The notes under the pieces: model-generated
Told to the model about the DNA's origin: nothing
What the model saw: only the letters and a program-made list of their open reading frames with translations
Database searches by the model: none
Position numbers and translations under genes: made by a program
Part shown: one piece after another, positions 36,631-47,171 of the stretch
How the letters are laid out: each line of letters starts with the position of its first letter
Position numbering within the stretch: position 1 is the first letter of the stretch
From: Balanoglossus misakiensis
Taxonomy: Eukaryota > Hemichordata
NCBI GenBank assembly: GCA_040954595.2
Contig: CM082584.2
Coordinates: 6,200,001-6,264,000 of the forward strand
Length of the DNA: 64,000 nucleotides
Direction: 5' to 3'

Positions 36631-38130
36631 ATGTTGACGTATTGGTTAATAGTGCTCTTGGCCATTCTTACATTCCTGGTAATGAAAGCATGGGATCGGA
36701 GCAGCACGGCACTTGACGGGCTGCCCGGACCTCGAGGGTGGCCGCTTGTTGGTTCTCTCTTCTCTCTCGGTGAACTACCCCACGAAACCTTCAGGAAAAT
36801 GGCCAAGCGGTACGGCAACGTCTTCGGTGTACGTCTTGGGAGTCAGAATGTAGTCGTGCTCCACGGAATGAAGGCCGTGCGCGACGCCCTACTGAAGCAG
36901 GCCGTAGCGTTTGCCGGGAGACCCAAATTCTACAGTATGGAGAACATGCACGCTGATGCGACCGACATAATCTTCAGTTCGTACAACAAGGAATGGGTGG
37001 AAACGAGAAAAATCGTCGAGTCTGCATTTAAAACATTTGTGGGCGACAGACAACAGGTCATGGAAGATAAAATTATCGGCGAAGGGAAAGAGTTGATCCG
37101 TGCTATAACAAATGGCGGCACCGGTCATACGATGGACCCGCACGACGAAATCCATCTGTCGGTTGCCAATATCATAGTATTCATACTGTATAACGAGAAC
37201 TACAGCCATGACAATCGAGAAGTGAAGGAGATGGCAAGCGCCGTGATAAAGATCACGGAGTACCTCACAGGCAGCGGGAACATCGCTGATTTTCTGCCGG
37301 TTTTCAGGTACCTGCCCAGCAGACGGCAACGCGAATTCGAACAGTTCAAGGCTCTCCTTGAGGAATTCGTTGACAAGAGAATTCGGGAACGCAAGCTGCG
37401 CCCACACAGTGGCACGTCGGACGATATTTTAGACTACATGTTGAGCATTCGTAAGACCGCTTTGTCGGAGGAGGAGACAGAGTGCCGCTACATTCAAACG
37501 GACAGAGACATCCGGGGTGTGTTATTCGATATTTGTGGCGCCGGCTTTGACACAGCTGGACGAAGTCTGTATATGTTCGTCCTGTACATGATAGTGTACC
37601 CACACGTGCAAGAAAGAGCCCGGCGAGAGCTCGACGGCGTCATCGGGAGAGATCGCTCACCAAGGCTGGCTGACCGACCAAACCTTCCCTACGTGGATGC
37701 CATCATACACGAACTGCTGCGCCACAGTTCCCTGCTGCCTCTCAGTGTACCGCACGCCACGATACAAGACACGCAGATCTATAACTACGCCATTCCGAAG
37801 GACACCCCAGTCTTTCCGTGTCTCCACTCCGCAAACTACGACGAAACCGAGTGGGAAAACCCTGATGACTTCAACCCGGAGCGTTTTCTTTCCGAAGACG
37901 GCCACGCTCTGAAGAAAACCACGGCAGCAAAGTTGATGTCCTTCTCTGCTGGGAAGAGACGCTGTCCGGGCGAACAGCTGGGTCACATGCAACTCTTCCT
38001 GTTCATCACGCTGCTGTTACAGCAGTGCACCTTCGAGAAGGGCCCAGGTGAGAATCCCAAGGTGAAGATGACCCACGGACTTACTTTGTGTCCTGAGAGA
38101 TTCAGAGTGCTGACCAAGGTACGGCAGTAG
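36631..38130 (+). CDS. CYP1-like cytochrome P450, intronless
   Basis: A single open frame of 499 residues, full length for a microsomal P450. It is a haem monooxygenase on the ER membrane. An N-terminal anchor helix (about 3-18) precedes the proline hinge LPGPRG (31-36). The C-helix WxxxR is Trp122 and Arg126; the I-helix is GAGFDTAG (303-310) with Thr308; ExxR is Glu361 and Arg364; PERF is 416-419; the haem loop is FSAGKRRCPG (438-447) with ligand Cys445. GAGFDT and the RHSS...P...PHAT..DT segment after ExxR are characteristic of the CYP1 family in clan 2. The residue after I-helix Thr is Ala where Thr or Ser is common. The gene is more GC-rich than its surroundings and has no introns, as in vertebrate CYP1C or a retrocopy. 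CYP1 enzymes usually oxidise planar aromatics under AhR control, but the substrate here is unknown. It is the only solid plus-strand gene. Confidence 0.92.
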   Translation: MLTYWLIVLLAILTFLVMKAWDRSSTALDGLPGPRGWPLVGSLFSLGELPHETFRKMAKRYGNVFGVRLGSQNVVVLHGMKAVRDALLKQAVAFAGRPKFYSMENMHADATDIIFSSYNKEWVETRKIVESAFKTFVGDRQQVMEDKIIGEGKELIRAITNGGTGHTMDPHDEIHLSVANIIVFILYNENYSHDNREVKEMASAVIKITEYLTGSGNIADFLPVFRYLPSRRQREFEQFKALLEEFVDKRIRERKLRPHSGTSDDILDYMLSIRKTALSEEETECRYIQTDRDIRGVLFDICGAGFDTAGRSLYMFVLYMIVYPHVQERARRELDGVIGRDRSPRLADRPNLPYVDAIIHELLRHSSLLPLSVPHATIQDTQIYNYAIPKDTPVFPCLHSANYDETEWENPDDFNPERFLSEDGHALKKTTAAKLMSFSAGKRRCPGEQLGHMQLFLFITLLLQQCTFEKGPGENPKVKMTHGLTLCPERFRVLTKVRQ

Positions 38131-38397
38131 GCCCTATGCACAAAGTGTATCAACCGCATGACTGAACATTCATTTGTTAGAGAATCGATAACGATTGTGT
38201 AAGGTCCCAGGCTGAGATTCTGTCGCCACGATATTTTGTATTTCCGCGGAAACACCGACGCGACCGCACTGGCTTGACCTCGGCGACGCCGCAAATGTAA
38301 CAGTTTCTTAGGCTTGTTTTTAAAATCATGTTGCATTATTGGTTTTGAATTGGGATACACGTCACTGGAACTTTTACATGAAGTACGCCATTTTCCC

Positions 38398-38403
38398 AAT
38401 AAA
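38398..38403 (+). terminator. Poly(A) signal of the P450
   Basis: AATAAA 268 bases after the P450 stop on the same strand; the nearest good match. Confidence 0.6.
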
Positions 38404-39236
38404 AATGCAACTGGCGGCATGACATTGGAAAATTTTATGAATGAAGAGCAATTACATTATTTGCGTATCTCCTGGGAGACAATAGATCCAGTTTCTCGTA
38501 CAGTTACTCGCCTACGTCTCGAAGTTGCACGGCTCCCCGAAAAACACTCGTTAGACAAAGAAAGATAAACTGTTATTATATTAATATACACTTTTAGTGT
38601 ACAGAGAGGTAAAGGTGGCGCACCTTCCACCTTTATAGGTTGGGTAAATAATAAACTGTATTAGTAATGAAATATTATTTGAAAAAATATTAAACATGCC
38701 ATCTGATCCCTGTAATAGAACTAAATTGGTTGCCATTTTTTCCCACTCTGACTACATTTACGTCATTAAATATGCTAATACCTAACTCTAGACTAACCAA
38801 TAAGAGTACAGATAAGTCGCTTCTCGACATTGACGAGTATTGAACACATTTTTTGTACAACAACTGAGTGACCTAGTGGAGCCTCTTGTCAAGATTTAAT
38901 GTGGTTTTACGCAGTTGAGTGTGTTTACTCGTTTACAAAGTCACACGACTATAATCTTATGCCCTATATTGATCTATTAATTTTGGTCAAAGTTCAAAGT
39001 AACTGCACGTGTGTAATTGTTTACAGCGCAGCCTTTTAATTCTTTGTTCTAACTTTGTGTGTGTCAAATTGATGCACGCAAGGAGATCAGATAGATTCAT
39101 ATGTCCCGGTCTACGTCACGCAGGTAGCAATCCGAGCCTGCTCTCTATGTGTGATAATTAGAATGGAAAGTAATTGCCACTCTCAAGATACATTGTAGAC
39201 GGTTATAAACAGCATGTGCCCAATTAATTGTAGCCT
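38404..39236. other. Intergenic, no gene seen
   Basis: AT-rich and without supported exons. It lies between the convergent 3' ends of the P450 and secreted peptide gene C. Confidence 0.4.
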
Positions 39237-39242
39237 TTATTC
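39237..39242 (-). terminator. Poly(A) signal of secreted peptide gene C
   Basis: Minus-strand AATAAA in a flank homologous to gene A's 3' end at 26623. It implies a 3' untranslated region of about 480 bases that includes the TACA microsatellite. Confidence 0.65.
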
Positions 39243-39467
39243 ACCCAAAAGTACACGTATAACAGCGAATATTTCCTGGATTCAAATACGACACTACTCT
39301 GCACAGAAGGAAACGCAGTCACATTCTCTCCTCGTCGTATCTTCTTTGTCGCTATTGAATGATAAACACATAGAAAGAATTAAGTAAGATAAACACAATA
39401 GGGAACTTGTATAATAAATATATGTACGTTAATGCTTCTCTTTAATACAACAATTATCATACATACA

Positions 39468-39704
39468 TACAGACATACATACATACATACATTTTCATAC
39501 ATACATACATACATACATACATACATACATACATACATACATACATACATACATACATACATACATACATACATACATACATACATACATACATACATAC
39601 ATACATACATACATACATACATACATACATACATACATACATACATACATACATACATACATACATACATACATACATACATACATACATACATACATAC
39701 ATAC
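39468..39704 (+). repeat. (TACA)n microsatellite in the 3' UTR of gene C
   Basis: Nearly perfect tetranucleotide repeat over about 235 bases with one TTTT interruption near 39492. It ends about 14 bases from the gene C stop codon, so on the minus strand it should be transcribed as a long UGUA-repeat RNA. Confidence 0.95.
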
Positions 39705-39717
39705 CTTATTAAGTTGA

Positions 39718-40805
39718 TTAATAAAATTCAAAACAATTACGAGAGATACCTCCCTCCGCTAATTCTACATAGATAGCAGTTGTACATGGCAAATCGAGAA
39801 GACACTGCTTTATTGCCTAGGAAATAACAAAGGCAAAATTCTATAGTTGTCAAAATGATCACACAATAGTAAACTTCAGCATTAGGGAACACAACAAGAA
39901 AACAAATGATCTGAATCATTTCTCAATTTAAATCATGTCTAAGTATTAGTTATTCTCATATGAACAACGGTTATTACGACTTGTCAGTTCTTCGAGACTC
40001 CAGAATGTTCAAAATACCAAGAAAAATATTCCAACATCTACATCTTTCAACCGAATTGATTGTTTGTTGGCAACTTGAATAAATAGATGAAGTCATAACG
40101 CATTTTTGTTGACACTGATTACTAACTCACCAGATATCTTGGGCATAGGTCTTCGACATCACGGGTTTCATATCGACAGTCACGGTAGTAATCACTCCCT
40201 TCATTGAAAGTACACTATGCCAAAAAAACACATTAAAAGGCAAGCTGAAAGCACAGGCATTCATTCAGGGATATGATAGAAAACTGAAAAAGTTTGTCGG
40301 TCAACGTTTTTTCTTCTTCTGCCTTTCTCTTAATAATGGTACGATTCTACGATACAATCAGGCTGCCCTGCTCGCCAGCTTTTGGTGAACTTCTCCTACC
40401 GCCTACTAGACCTCCTACCTCGCCGTATATGACAAGGGGGGGGGGACGCCGGGTCCTCTAACGGAAAACTCCGGTGATGGCATACGTCCGATGATATTCA
40501 CAGACTGCCTTATAGCAAACAGATACACAGTCGACGCTGTGTGATCTCCCGCCCCAAACGTACAGAAGTAAAATAGGCCTAACCAAGTTATGAAACGTGC
40601 GATTAAACTAATATTAAACCTTCTGAATACAAACTCGTACAAATAGCAATAGCGTGGATATGATATAAGGAGAGCCTGCTTTATGTTTTTCACAGAATAT
40701 TCCATGTCCTTTCCGAGCCTAAACTAGATTAACACTCACCTCACGTGCTCCAACAATGCTTGCCATGGAGACGCAAGCCAAGAACAATACAGTTGCAATC
40801 TTCAT
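39718..40805 (-). CDS. Small secreted six-cysteine peptide, gene C
   Basis: Exons 40805-40740, 40214-40131 and 39816-39718, all phase 0, give 82 residues. Exon 1 (22 residues) is a signal peptide nearly identical to gene A's. Exon 2 begins at its first cysteine, as in gene A, and exon 3 keeps the KQC...C spacing and a final Cys. Cysteines at 23, 35, 46, 55, 61 and 78 are spaced x11, x10, x8, x5, x16. Between the cysteines, genes A and C share few residues, so the scaffold is kept while the surface has changed. Gene C has a homologous untranslated exon (ends 40985), TATA-like box and 3' flank. The function is unknown; a secreted effector with a conserved disulphide frame is the safest description. 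Confidence 0.82.
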
Positions 40806-40984
40806 AGCCTGTAAACCATCAAAAGGAAAGTAACATTGTCAATATTGATGATGATAGGTATATTGCTCAATTCAATGCCGTTTTGCAATTCGTACGACCT
40901 CGGGCATCAAAACCCGTATCAGGGCCGTGAAGATTACAGAGCTTGAAAGTTACAACAAAATCGAAAAGGTGTTAGCATACTCAC

Positions 40985-41036
40985 TGGTCCTTCAAAAACA
41001 ATCTTCTAATCTCTCGCTTGAATCATGCAGTTCGTA
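40985..41036 (-). other. 5' untranslated exon of gene C
   Basis: Ends GGACCA/GTGAGT at 40985, equivalent to the exons of genes A and B. The start is approximate. Confidence 0.6.
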
Positions 41037-41062
41037 TACCAGAGCTAGACTGCGTTTACACC

Positions 41063-41069
41063 CTTTATG
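41063..41069 (-). promoter_or_regulatory. TATA-like box of gene C
   Basis: Minus-strand CATAAAG at the same spacing from the untranslated exon as in genes A and B. Confidence 0.55.
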
Positions 41070-41079
41070 TAAAGTTTTG

Positions 41080-41800
41080 AGTTAAAAATTTAGAAATATA
41101 ACAAAGCATTTTAATTACTAAAACAATATGGCGAATTCAGCAGCGTTGTTGACGCAGCATTTATGTCATGTTGTCGCATGTCGTTAACATCCTTCATGTA
41201 ATTATATTTAGTCCATTTAGATATTCGGCAAAACATATCGTTTAAATAACCCAGAAGTAAAACACAAATTTGAGTTATGTGCTAAGCGTTTATGTCATGT
41301 TGTCGCAAGTTTTTAATTAATATCCATCATGTTTAATTTAATTTTAGAAATACAACAAAACATTTCCTTTGAATTACCCAGAAGTATAATGCTTGGTTGC
41401 TTGCCATTAATTGGCATGTTATCACGATTTTCGTTGAATGATCAATGATATTTATAATAATTCCGGTCCCAGTAGAGTTAAGTCTAATGTAAACAGGTTT
41501 TGGGCCAACCCGTCGCTAGATTTTGGTGATATATTTAGTATAATTTTAAATGTATCTGAAAATTTTGTGTTTAAATTACTAGTACCCAGAAAATAAACAC
41601 TATTGCAGTGACGTTGTTATTAAACATCATTCATGTAATGTTACTGTATTTAATCCATTTTAGAAATACAACAGATATTGTCGTTAAATTACCCAGAAAA
41701 AAGCACGATTTCAGTGGTGTTGTTGGCTCAGCATTGTTGTCACAATTTCCGTCGTTGAGTGATCAATGATAATTATAAGGATTCGGGTCTCAATTTTTAA
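41080..41800. repeat. Tandem upstream repeats of gene C (~5 units)
   Basis: Units of about 95-140 bases starting near 41080, 41216, 41343, 41558 and 41653. They share 'TTTTAGAAATACAACA', 'AATTACCCAGAA' and 'ATGTCATGTTGTCGCA'-like blocks. The same unit precedes gene A. Confidence 0.65.
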
Positions 41801-42098
41801 ATCACTGGCGCAAAATGTTTCGTCAGTTCGTTCTGGTTCTATTCGTTTGTGATGATTGAGAAAAATCCCTCTGATTCAAATGCTATATAACCTTGTCTAT
41901 AGTAATGTACATGATACGTAGAAGAACATCATATACATTCTGACAGGCGTAAAAAGCGACATTTACACAGTCGGCCTAAGTCTCGACCCGGAAAAGCATT
42001 CTTCGATATCAAATGACGTCATTGTCATTTTGTGATCAGTCAGCTCCGTCAAAATCAACACATGTGAGAATAAAATAATACATATGCCGTGTCTAAAT

Positions 42099-42104
42099 TT
42101 TATT
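42099..42104 (-). terminator. Candidate poly(A) signal of dispanin 1
   Basis: Minus-strand AATAAA about 260 bases beyond the stop at 42363. Confidence 0.5.
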
Positions 42105-42362
42105 TATATACATATTAATATATTTTCTTCAAATTTAGTACAAAGTGTAAATAGATACAATATTAGTAATTGAGTTGCTATGTACAAAACTGGTACGTGG
42201 ACAAGTATGCATTTTCGTTTCCACGATATCTTGATCACGACGTGTCACTTAAACGCGGCAACGCAGTTCATGTGATCTAAAAATATACATAGTATGTCGC
42301 TTAAATACTTTTTCACTTGGGACGAGTCGTCTTTTGACACAAATCTGAGTGAGAAGCCTGTA

Positions 42363-45300
42363 TTAGCGGACTTGAAGATAGATGATAACTGTGTATACTG
42401 CGATCCCAACGCCAATTGTTATGCAAGAGAGGGCGAGTGACACCGTCGTCATCCTGCTCGCCGCAATAGAACTTCCTCGTACACGGTACGAATATGCCTG
42501 GATAAAGAAACCATAACGGATGCTTCATATATACATGACGTGTGAATGGGATTTAGGCGTCAGAATGTTGCAAAGGGTGTTTCGGAAGCAGCAGAGTGTA
42601 CGTACAGATAGCGTCACAAAGATAGGCGGTTGTTTCTTCCACTAAAGGGCTGCTTTTTTTCTTCTTGGTGAAGTATTTTTAAACACGTCAGTCAATGCAG
42701 TCTGCATATGTGTATTATGTAAAAGCATCCTGTCCCGGTGCATTTGTGAAATTGAATAACGGCGAAGAAATATGTGCTAGCTGCGTCGATAGGCCAAATA
42801 TGGTCACTAGCTCGCGCCTCTGAAACTAGATCACGTTAAAATTCGAGATAACTAAAAAAATTAGTCAGTTGCACTGCATAGTATCGCTTTAAAGGGATAA
42901 AACTGCTATACTTGACGTTCTCTTTCATTAAGAAGTACTTAATAAAAGGTCGGTTATAAAATCATACCAGGTTTACGTATAAAAAAATAATGATGTAATT
43001 TCTAACGTATTCACAGGCTGTATCTGCAGTCGGACTGAAGGCAATGTAATCTGATAGTGGAATAAAAGGTACCTTTGAGTCGGTAGATTTAGTAGACAAC
43101 TTCTTGAATGGCGCAACCGTTTTATTTTACATGAGAAAATGTACTCTCTGTGACGGTTTCGATCGACAACGGGGTATGACGTTATACGAAGACTCAATAC
43201 ACCCTTTTCATAAGTCTAAAGCCCTCATGTAGCAATCATTAATTTGAACTCAAAGCGAGGCCCATGGGGAAAATCCCTTTATGTGATTGGTCAACTTATC
43301 TCCATTGGCCTTGCTTTGAGTTCACATTCATGATGGCTGCGTGAGGGCGGTAGACTTATGAAAAGGGTGTATATGTACTCACATATCCTGATAATACAAC
43401 AGCTATCATTCCTATTGGCCAGAAACACAGTATACACGTGCACAAAGCCATGAACATGCCAACTTTGTCCTTCCGGCTGAGGTCGTCGTGTTCCGGTGTC
43501 GTCCTTCGCACAACATTGCTCGTTGTTACCTTTCATTTTTTTGGCGGGGGGATAAAAAAAATACCGGAAAGCATTTGTAAGCACATTTACATGATGTGTC
43601 TCCTTACTTGCGGCCTTTGATACTGGGTTAATCAGCAGGGACATATGCTACTATTGTCGTTTTTCTTGTTTATGTTGGATAATATATATTAGTGGTTTGA
43701 CCAAACGAGCTGAAATATCACAGAATTTTAAGAATTATTACACGGTAAATGTGTGTTGGTTTCAAATGGTTAGAGTTTTGTCGTGTTCCAAATGTAACAA
43801 AAGATGCTCCCTGTTCGCGTAACGTCATACGGTAAATTCAAACCAGCTGATTATGTGAACCATGTCTGTCTCGAAGTAGCTAGCTTTTCTGCGTTTCCCA
43901 TATCCCTTTTATTAAATTTATAGGGGTGTAGGCGGCAGGACAGACACACGGATGACTAATAACACGCACACTGCTATAGAGCGAAAAAACAAACGCTGTC
44001 TGCTGAGTTGTAGGAGAAATATGCAAGAGGCAGATCGAATATGCGATCCACCCTCTAAGGCACAATTGTATGTAATCCTACCCCAGAAGAGGGCGGTCTA
44101 CAACCGAAATTACAAAAAATTACCAAAGTGTGAATATAATACAGTACATATAAAATAAAATACAATTGCATGTCTGTAAATCCGATTATCTTTCTATAAT
44201 CGTTGTTTTACTAATGAACACCGCGCTTAGTAAGACATTCACTTGTAAAACTTACGTATACTGACCCATCCGATGAAAAGTGGACCGTGGAATGTGTAGT
44301 TTGTGTAAAACTTGCATTGTGTCCTGCCTCGGAGTCGTAATGGGGCCGCGCCAACTCTGTCTGCACAGGGGGAGTCAAGTTTGCAGCGCCACCAACGGCA
44401 ACCGGGTATGGCGGTGGCGGGTCGATAAGTAGGTCAGACTGCAATTGCGCTGTAGGGGAAAGGTCACAACCTGTTGCCGTTATATGACAATCAATGTGTG
44501 ATAGCGGTGTCCACTAAGATAGCTGTCTGTATTATCTGCGTCATAGATCCCGAATTTTGGCAAAGACTTGTACGTTGGTTTAATGGATGGTTCGTAAGGG
44601 CTTGCCCCTCCAGAAGTCTTTGATCTTTAAAAATTGCAATTAAAAAATCCGGCCAGGGCAGAAAATGCAATAGGAGGACACTACCATGGGTATCGGAGGG
44701 ATTTTCCCTCCCACTTTATGATTTTTTTTTACATCTGGAGATCAAATAAGGACATTGATACATTAAAATTGATATAATGAAGACCAATACATGCAGGCAT
44801 GTATTTAATTATCCTGTAAAAAGTATTCATTTGAGTTCCTACCGAAACCTGTCTCCGTCACTTAACTATCTATTAGTATCTCTACATACTAATTTTAAAC
44901 CCAATTAAAAAACCTCAAAAAGTTTGCAAAAAGTTGATTAATTATTCTATAAAGTTGAAGATTGTCACGGGCAATACATGGCAATAAATGTGTGTATTGA
45001 GTGTTATGCTATTACATTGTGCCCAAACGGTTTGTTGAGTAATGATTATGTTTGTGCAATGTAATCGCGTCTAAAGAGCGCGCCCCGAAAACTAAGGCAA
45101 ATTACCCATTATTTTGTTTATTTTCTTTATTTATTTTTCTGTCTTTTTAATCTGTGGTCTATGTATTATTCAAGGGTGTCCCATCGGAATCGTTTTATTC
45201 GCAAAATGTCATAGCCACAGCCCAGCCCCCCCCCCCCCCCGCGCGAATATCAATGGTCCACCCCTAAAGGTCACCTAGGTCACCTCATAGTGAGATTTCA

Positions 45301-45886
45301 GAGTCAGATAAAATATATCGGAAACTGGGGCCTGCGTTGGAGAGAGGGGTAATATGGAACTTATCATTCCTCCATTATAGACGTGTTGAATTTGTTGTGG
45401 GTATGGGAGTAGTACTGGTGTTCCCTTAGCTCTGCGTGGCAGGGCTGGCTCGCCGTAACAACACAGCCCTGCCACGCAGAGCTAGTGTTCCCTCTGCGTC
45501 ATGAACTTACATATTGGCTGTTGATAGTCCTCCCTGCATTTTGGTCGCCTAATTTGCAAGCACGCTGCGACCTGAGACCGACCCTGGCTGTGTAGCCACA
45601 ACCCCGTTCGGTGGGCTTTAGCGGTTACTGGCGTTTCCCTCAGTCAAAGTCTTTAGCCAGATAATTTGAATTTTCATAAGGACATTTTTTTTTTAATTCG
45701 GTCAGCACACTTCCGTGCGGTTTTCACGTGCCGTGTAAACATATACTAGCAGCGTGTGTGCGATCGCTTGGTTGTAAAAAGCCTATGTTGGGCGTGTAAG
45801 GGACATGAGACGGTCCTTATATGTAGTTCAGAAAAAAAAGTGGCAGATAAAAAAGACCTACCTTTGTTTTCAATTTGAGTAGCCAT
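42363..45886 (-). CDS. CD225/dispanin (IFITM-superfamily) membrane protein 1
   Basis: Four exons (45886-45862, 44449-44256, 43529-43383, 42497-42363) join in phase (1, 0, 0) to 166 residues. The N-terminus is soluble and proline-rich with a PPPPYP motif that could bind WW domains. Next come the CD225 pattern DKVGMFMALCTCILCFWPIGMIAVVLSG across the 43.4 kb exon, a conserved basic loop (YSYRVRG) and a second hydrophobic helix (LALSCITIGVGIAVYTVIIY) before a short tail. Cysteines in the first helix suit palmitoylation. Relatives curve or stiffen membranes; vertebrate IFITMs block viral membrane fusion and others act in trafficking, and which applies here is not shown. The exon 3 acceptor (GAAAG/GTA) is weak but is preceded by a pyrimidine tract. 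Confidence 0.85.
43197..43372. mobile_element. Foldback MITE inside a dispanin 1 intron
   Basis: About 175 bases whose ends (ACACCCTTTTCATAAGTCTA and its reverse complement) and inner blocks (TTGAACTCAAAGC..GGCC / GGCC..GCTTTGAGTTCA) form arms of about 70 bases. It lies 10 bases from the exon 3 donor. Confidence 0.8.
45427..45484. mobile_element. 58-bp hairpin with 9-bp target duplication
   Basis: Perfect 20-base arms (TAGCTCTGCGTGGCAGGGCT and its reverse complement) surround an 18-base loop. The hairpin is flanked by direct repeats GTGTTCCCT at 45418-45426 and 45485-45493. The duplication marks it as a tiny non-autonomous transposon, in the first dispanin 1 intron. Confidence 0.75.
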
Positions 45887-46836
45887 TGTGTGACCTATAC
45901 GATTGATATTCCATAACTTCAAGGGGGTAAATCTTCCCTCAGAATGCAGTAAATAACAAAGGTCGATTGGCCACCGGTAACTACATGTACGCCAGGTGGC
46001 CTGGAGCAGGTATTGTCTGGCTACCGGTACCACGTCGACGATCGAAGACGTGTGCTGCTGGAATGTGCTCAACCAAAATGGTATCCGGGACAGAGTGAGG
46101 TGATTTGTCGCGCTGTGTCCTTGACAGATGCAAACTGCACGACGTATAGAAACGGCGTGGTCGCAAGGAGCGTTGGCAACCCGCCTAGTACGGTTGACTA
46201 CACTTCGGGTCACTGTGACACTCTGAGGGGGTCGTTTCCAAATAATGATGCGAGTTACGCATGTTTACTTAACACTTACTCTGTGCATATAGCGCCAGTG
46301 TAAAGTCGGTCATTGTGTATAAAGATTAACAGACTAACTGTTTTCAAATATTTCGCTGTGCAGTGGGGCCTCAGATATCAGGACACACAAATTTCCCGCT
46401 GTTCCGATTACCCGAACTACCCTAATTTTAACCCGCCGACCTTAAACTTTTTGGAGCTTCGTAAACCCTGAAGTAAAAATATCGATGTAAAATATTCAAA
46501 ATTTAAGCAACTTGCGCGAATCACGCGAGAACAATGACCCAATCGCCCACTGTAGATACTTTTGCCCATTTCGTTCCACACCCATCACAACTTATTTAAT
46601 GCTAAATGTACCGGTAACTACAATGGAACTCGTTTATATAGTCATGGAATGCGTATTCACACGCATGATTGCGAGTTTTTCGAGGACAAAATAAACATTT
46701 ATAAATGCCCCATAAGATATGACGAGGTGTTTGGTTTAAATTTCCCTTCCAGGGATTGTTTTTTTTTTATCTCAAACAGGAGATTTGGGGACCAACGATG
46801 AGACAGCAGGACAATTCATGTTTTTTTAAATATCCT
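45887..46836. other. Between dispanin 1 and the lectin 3' end, no gene seen
   Basis: Should contain the dispanin 1 promoter. A 96-codon plus-strand frame at 46013-46303 has no family feature. Confidence 0.35.
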
Positions 46837-46842
46837 TTTATT
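46837..46842 (-). terminator. Candidate poly(A) signal of the lectin gene
   Basis: Minus-strand AATAAA about 330 bases past the likely stop at 47172. Confidence 0.5.
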
Positions 46843-47171
46843 GCCAAGAAACAACTATTTCCAGGAAGAGAACGAGAAATCATAAAGCAAATTCTTATCA
46901 GGTAATTTCTTTGTTAGTACCTAACCATGCGTTAATTATTGTTTTTGAAGCTTTCATTCATTGCTGCACCACTCTGACAAAATAGATGTGAAGAAATCCT
47001 CAAGCAACACGACAAAATACAAAACAAGAAAGAAAAAACAGTGTTCATTACAATTCACAAATACTGTTGATTAACATTGATTTATATTTATTTATTTTCA
47101 GAAGACGTGTTCCACTTCCGGTTTACAGATCCATGTCTTTAACGTTACCCAGGTACAGGATTTGCGTTTTG

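Noticed and set aside
36889-37407. 172-codon minus-strand frame
   Set aside because: Antisense shadow of the P450.
39380-39776. Long Met-Tyr-Val-Cys and Ile-His-Thr-Tyr open frames
   Set aside because: Pure translation of the TACA microsatellite in several frames; not genes. The same holds at 48.4-48.9 and 49.5-50.0 kb.
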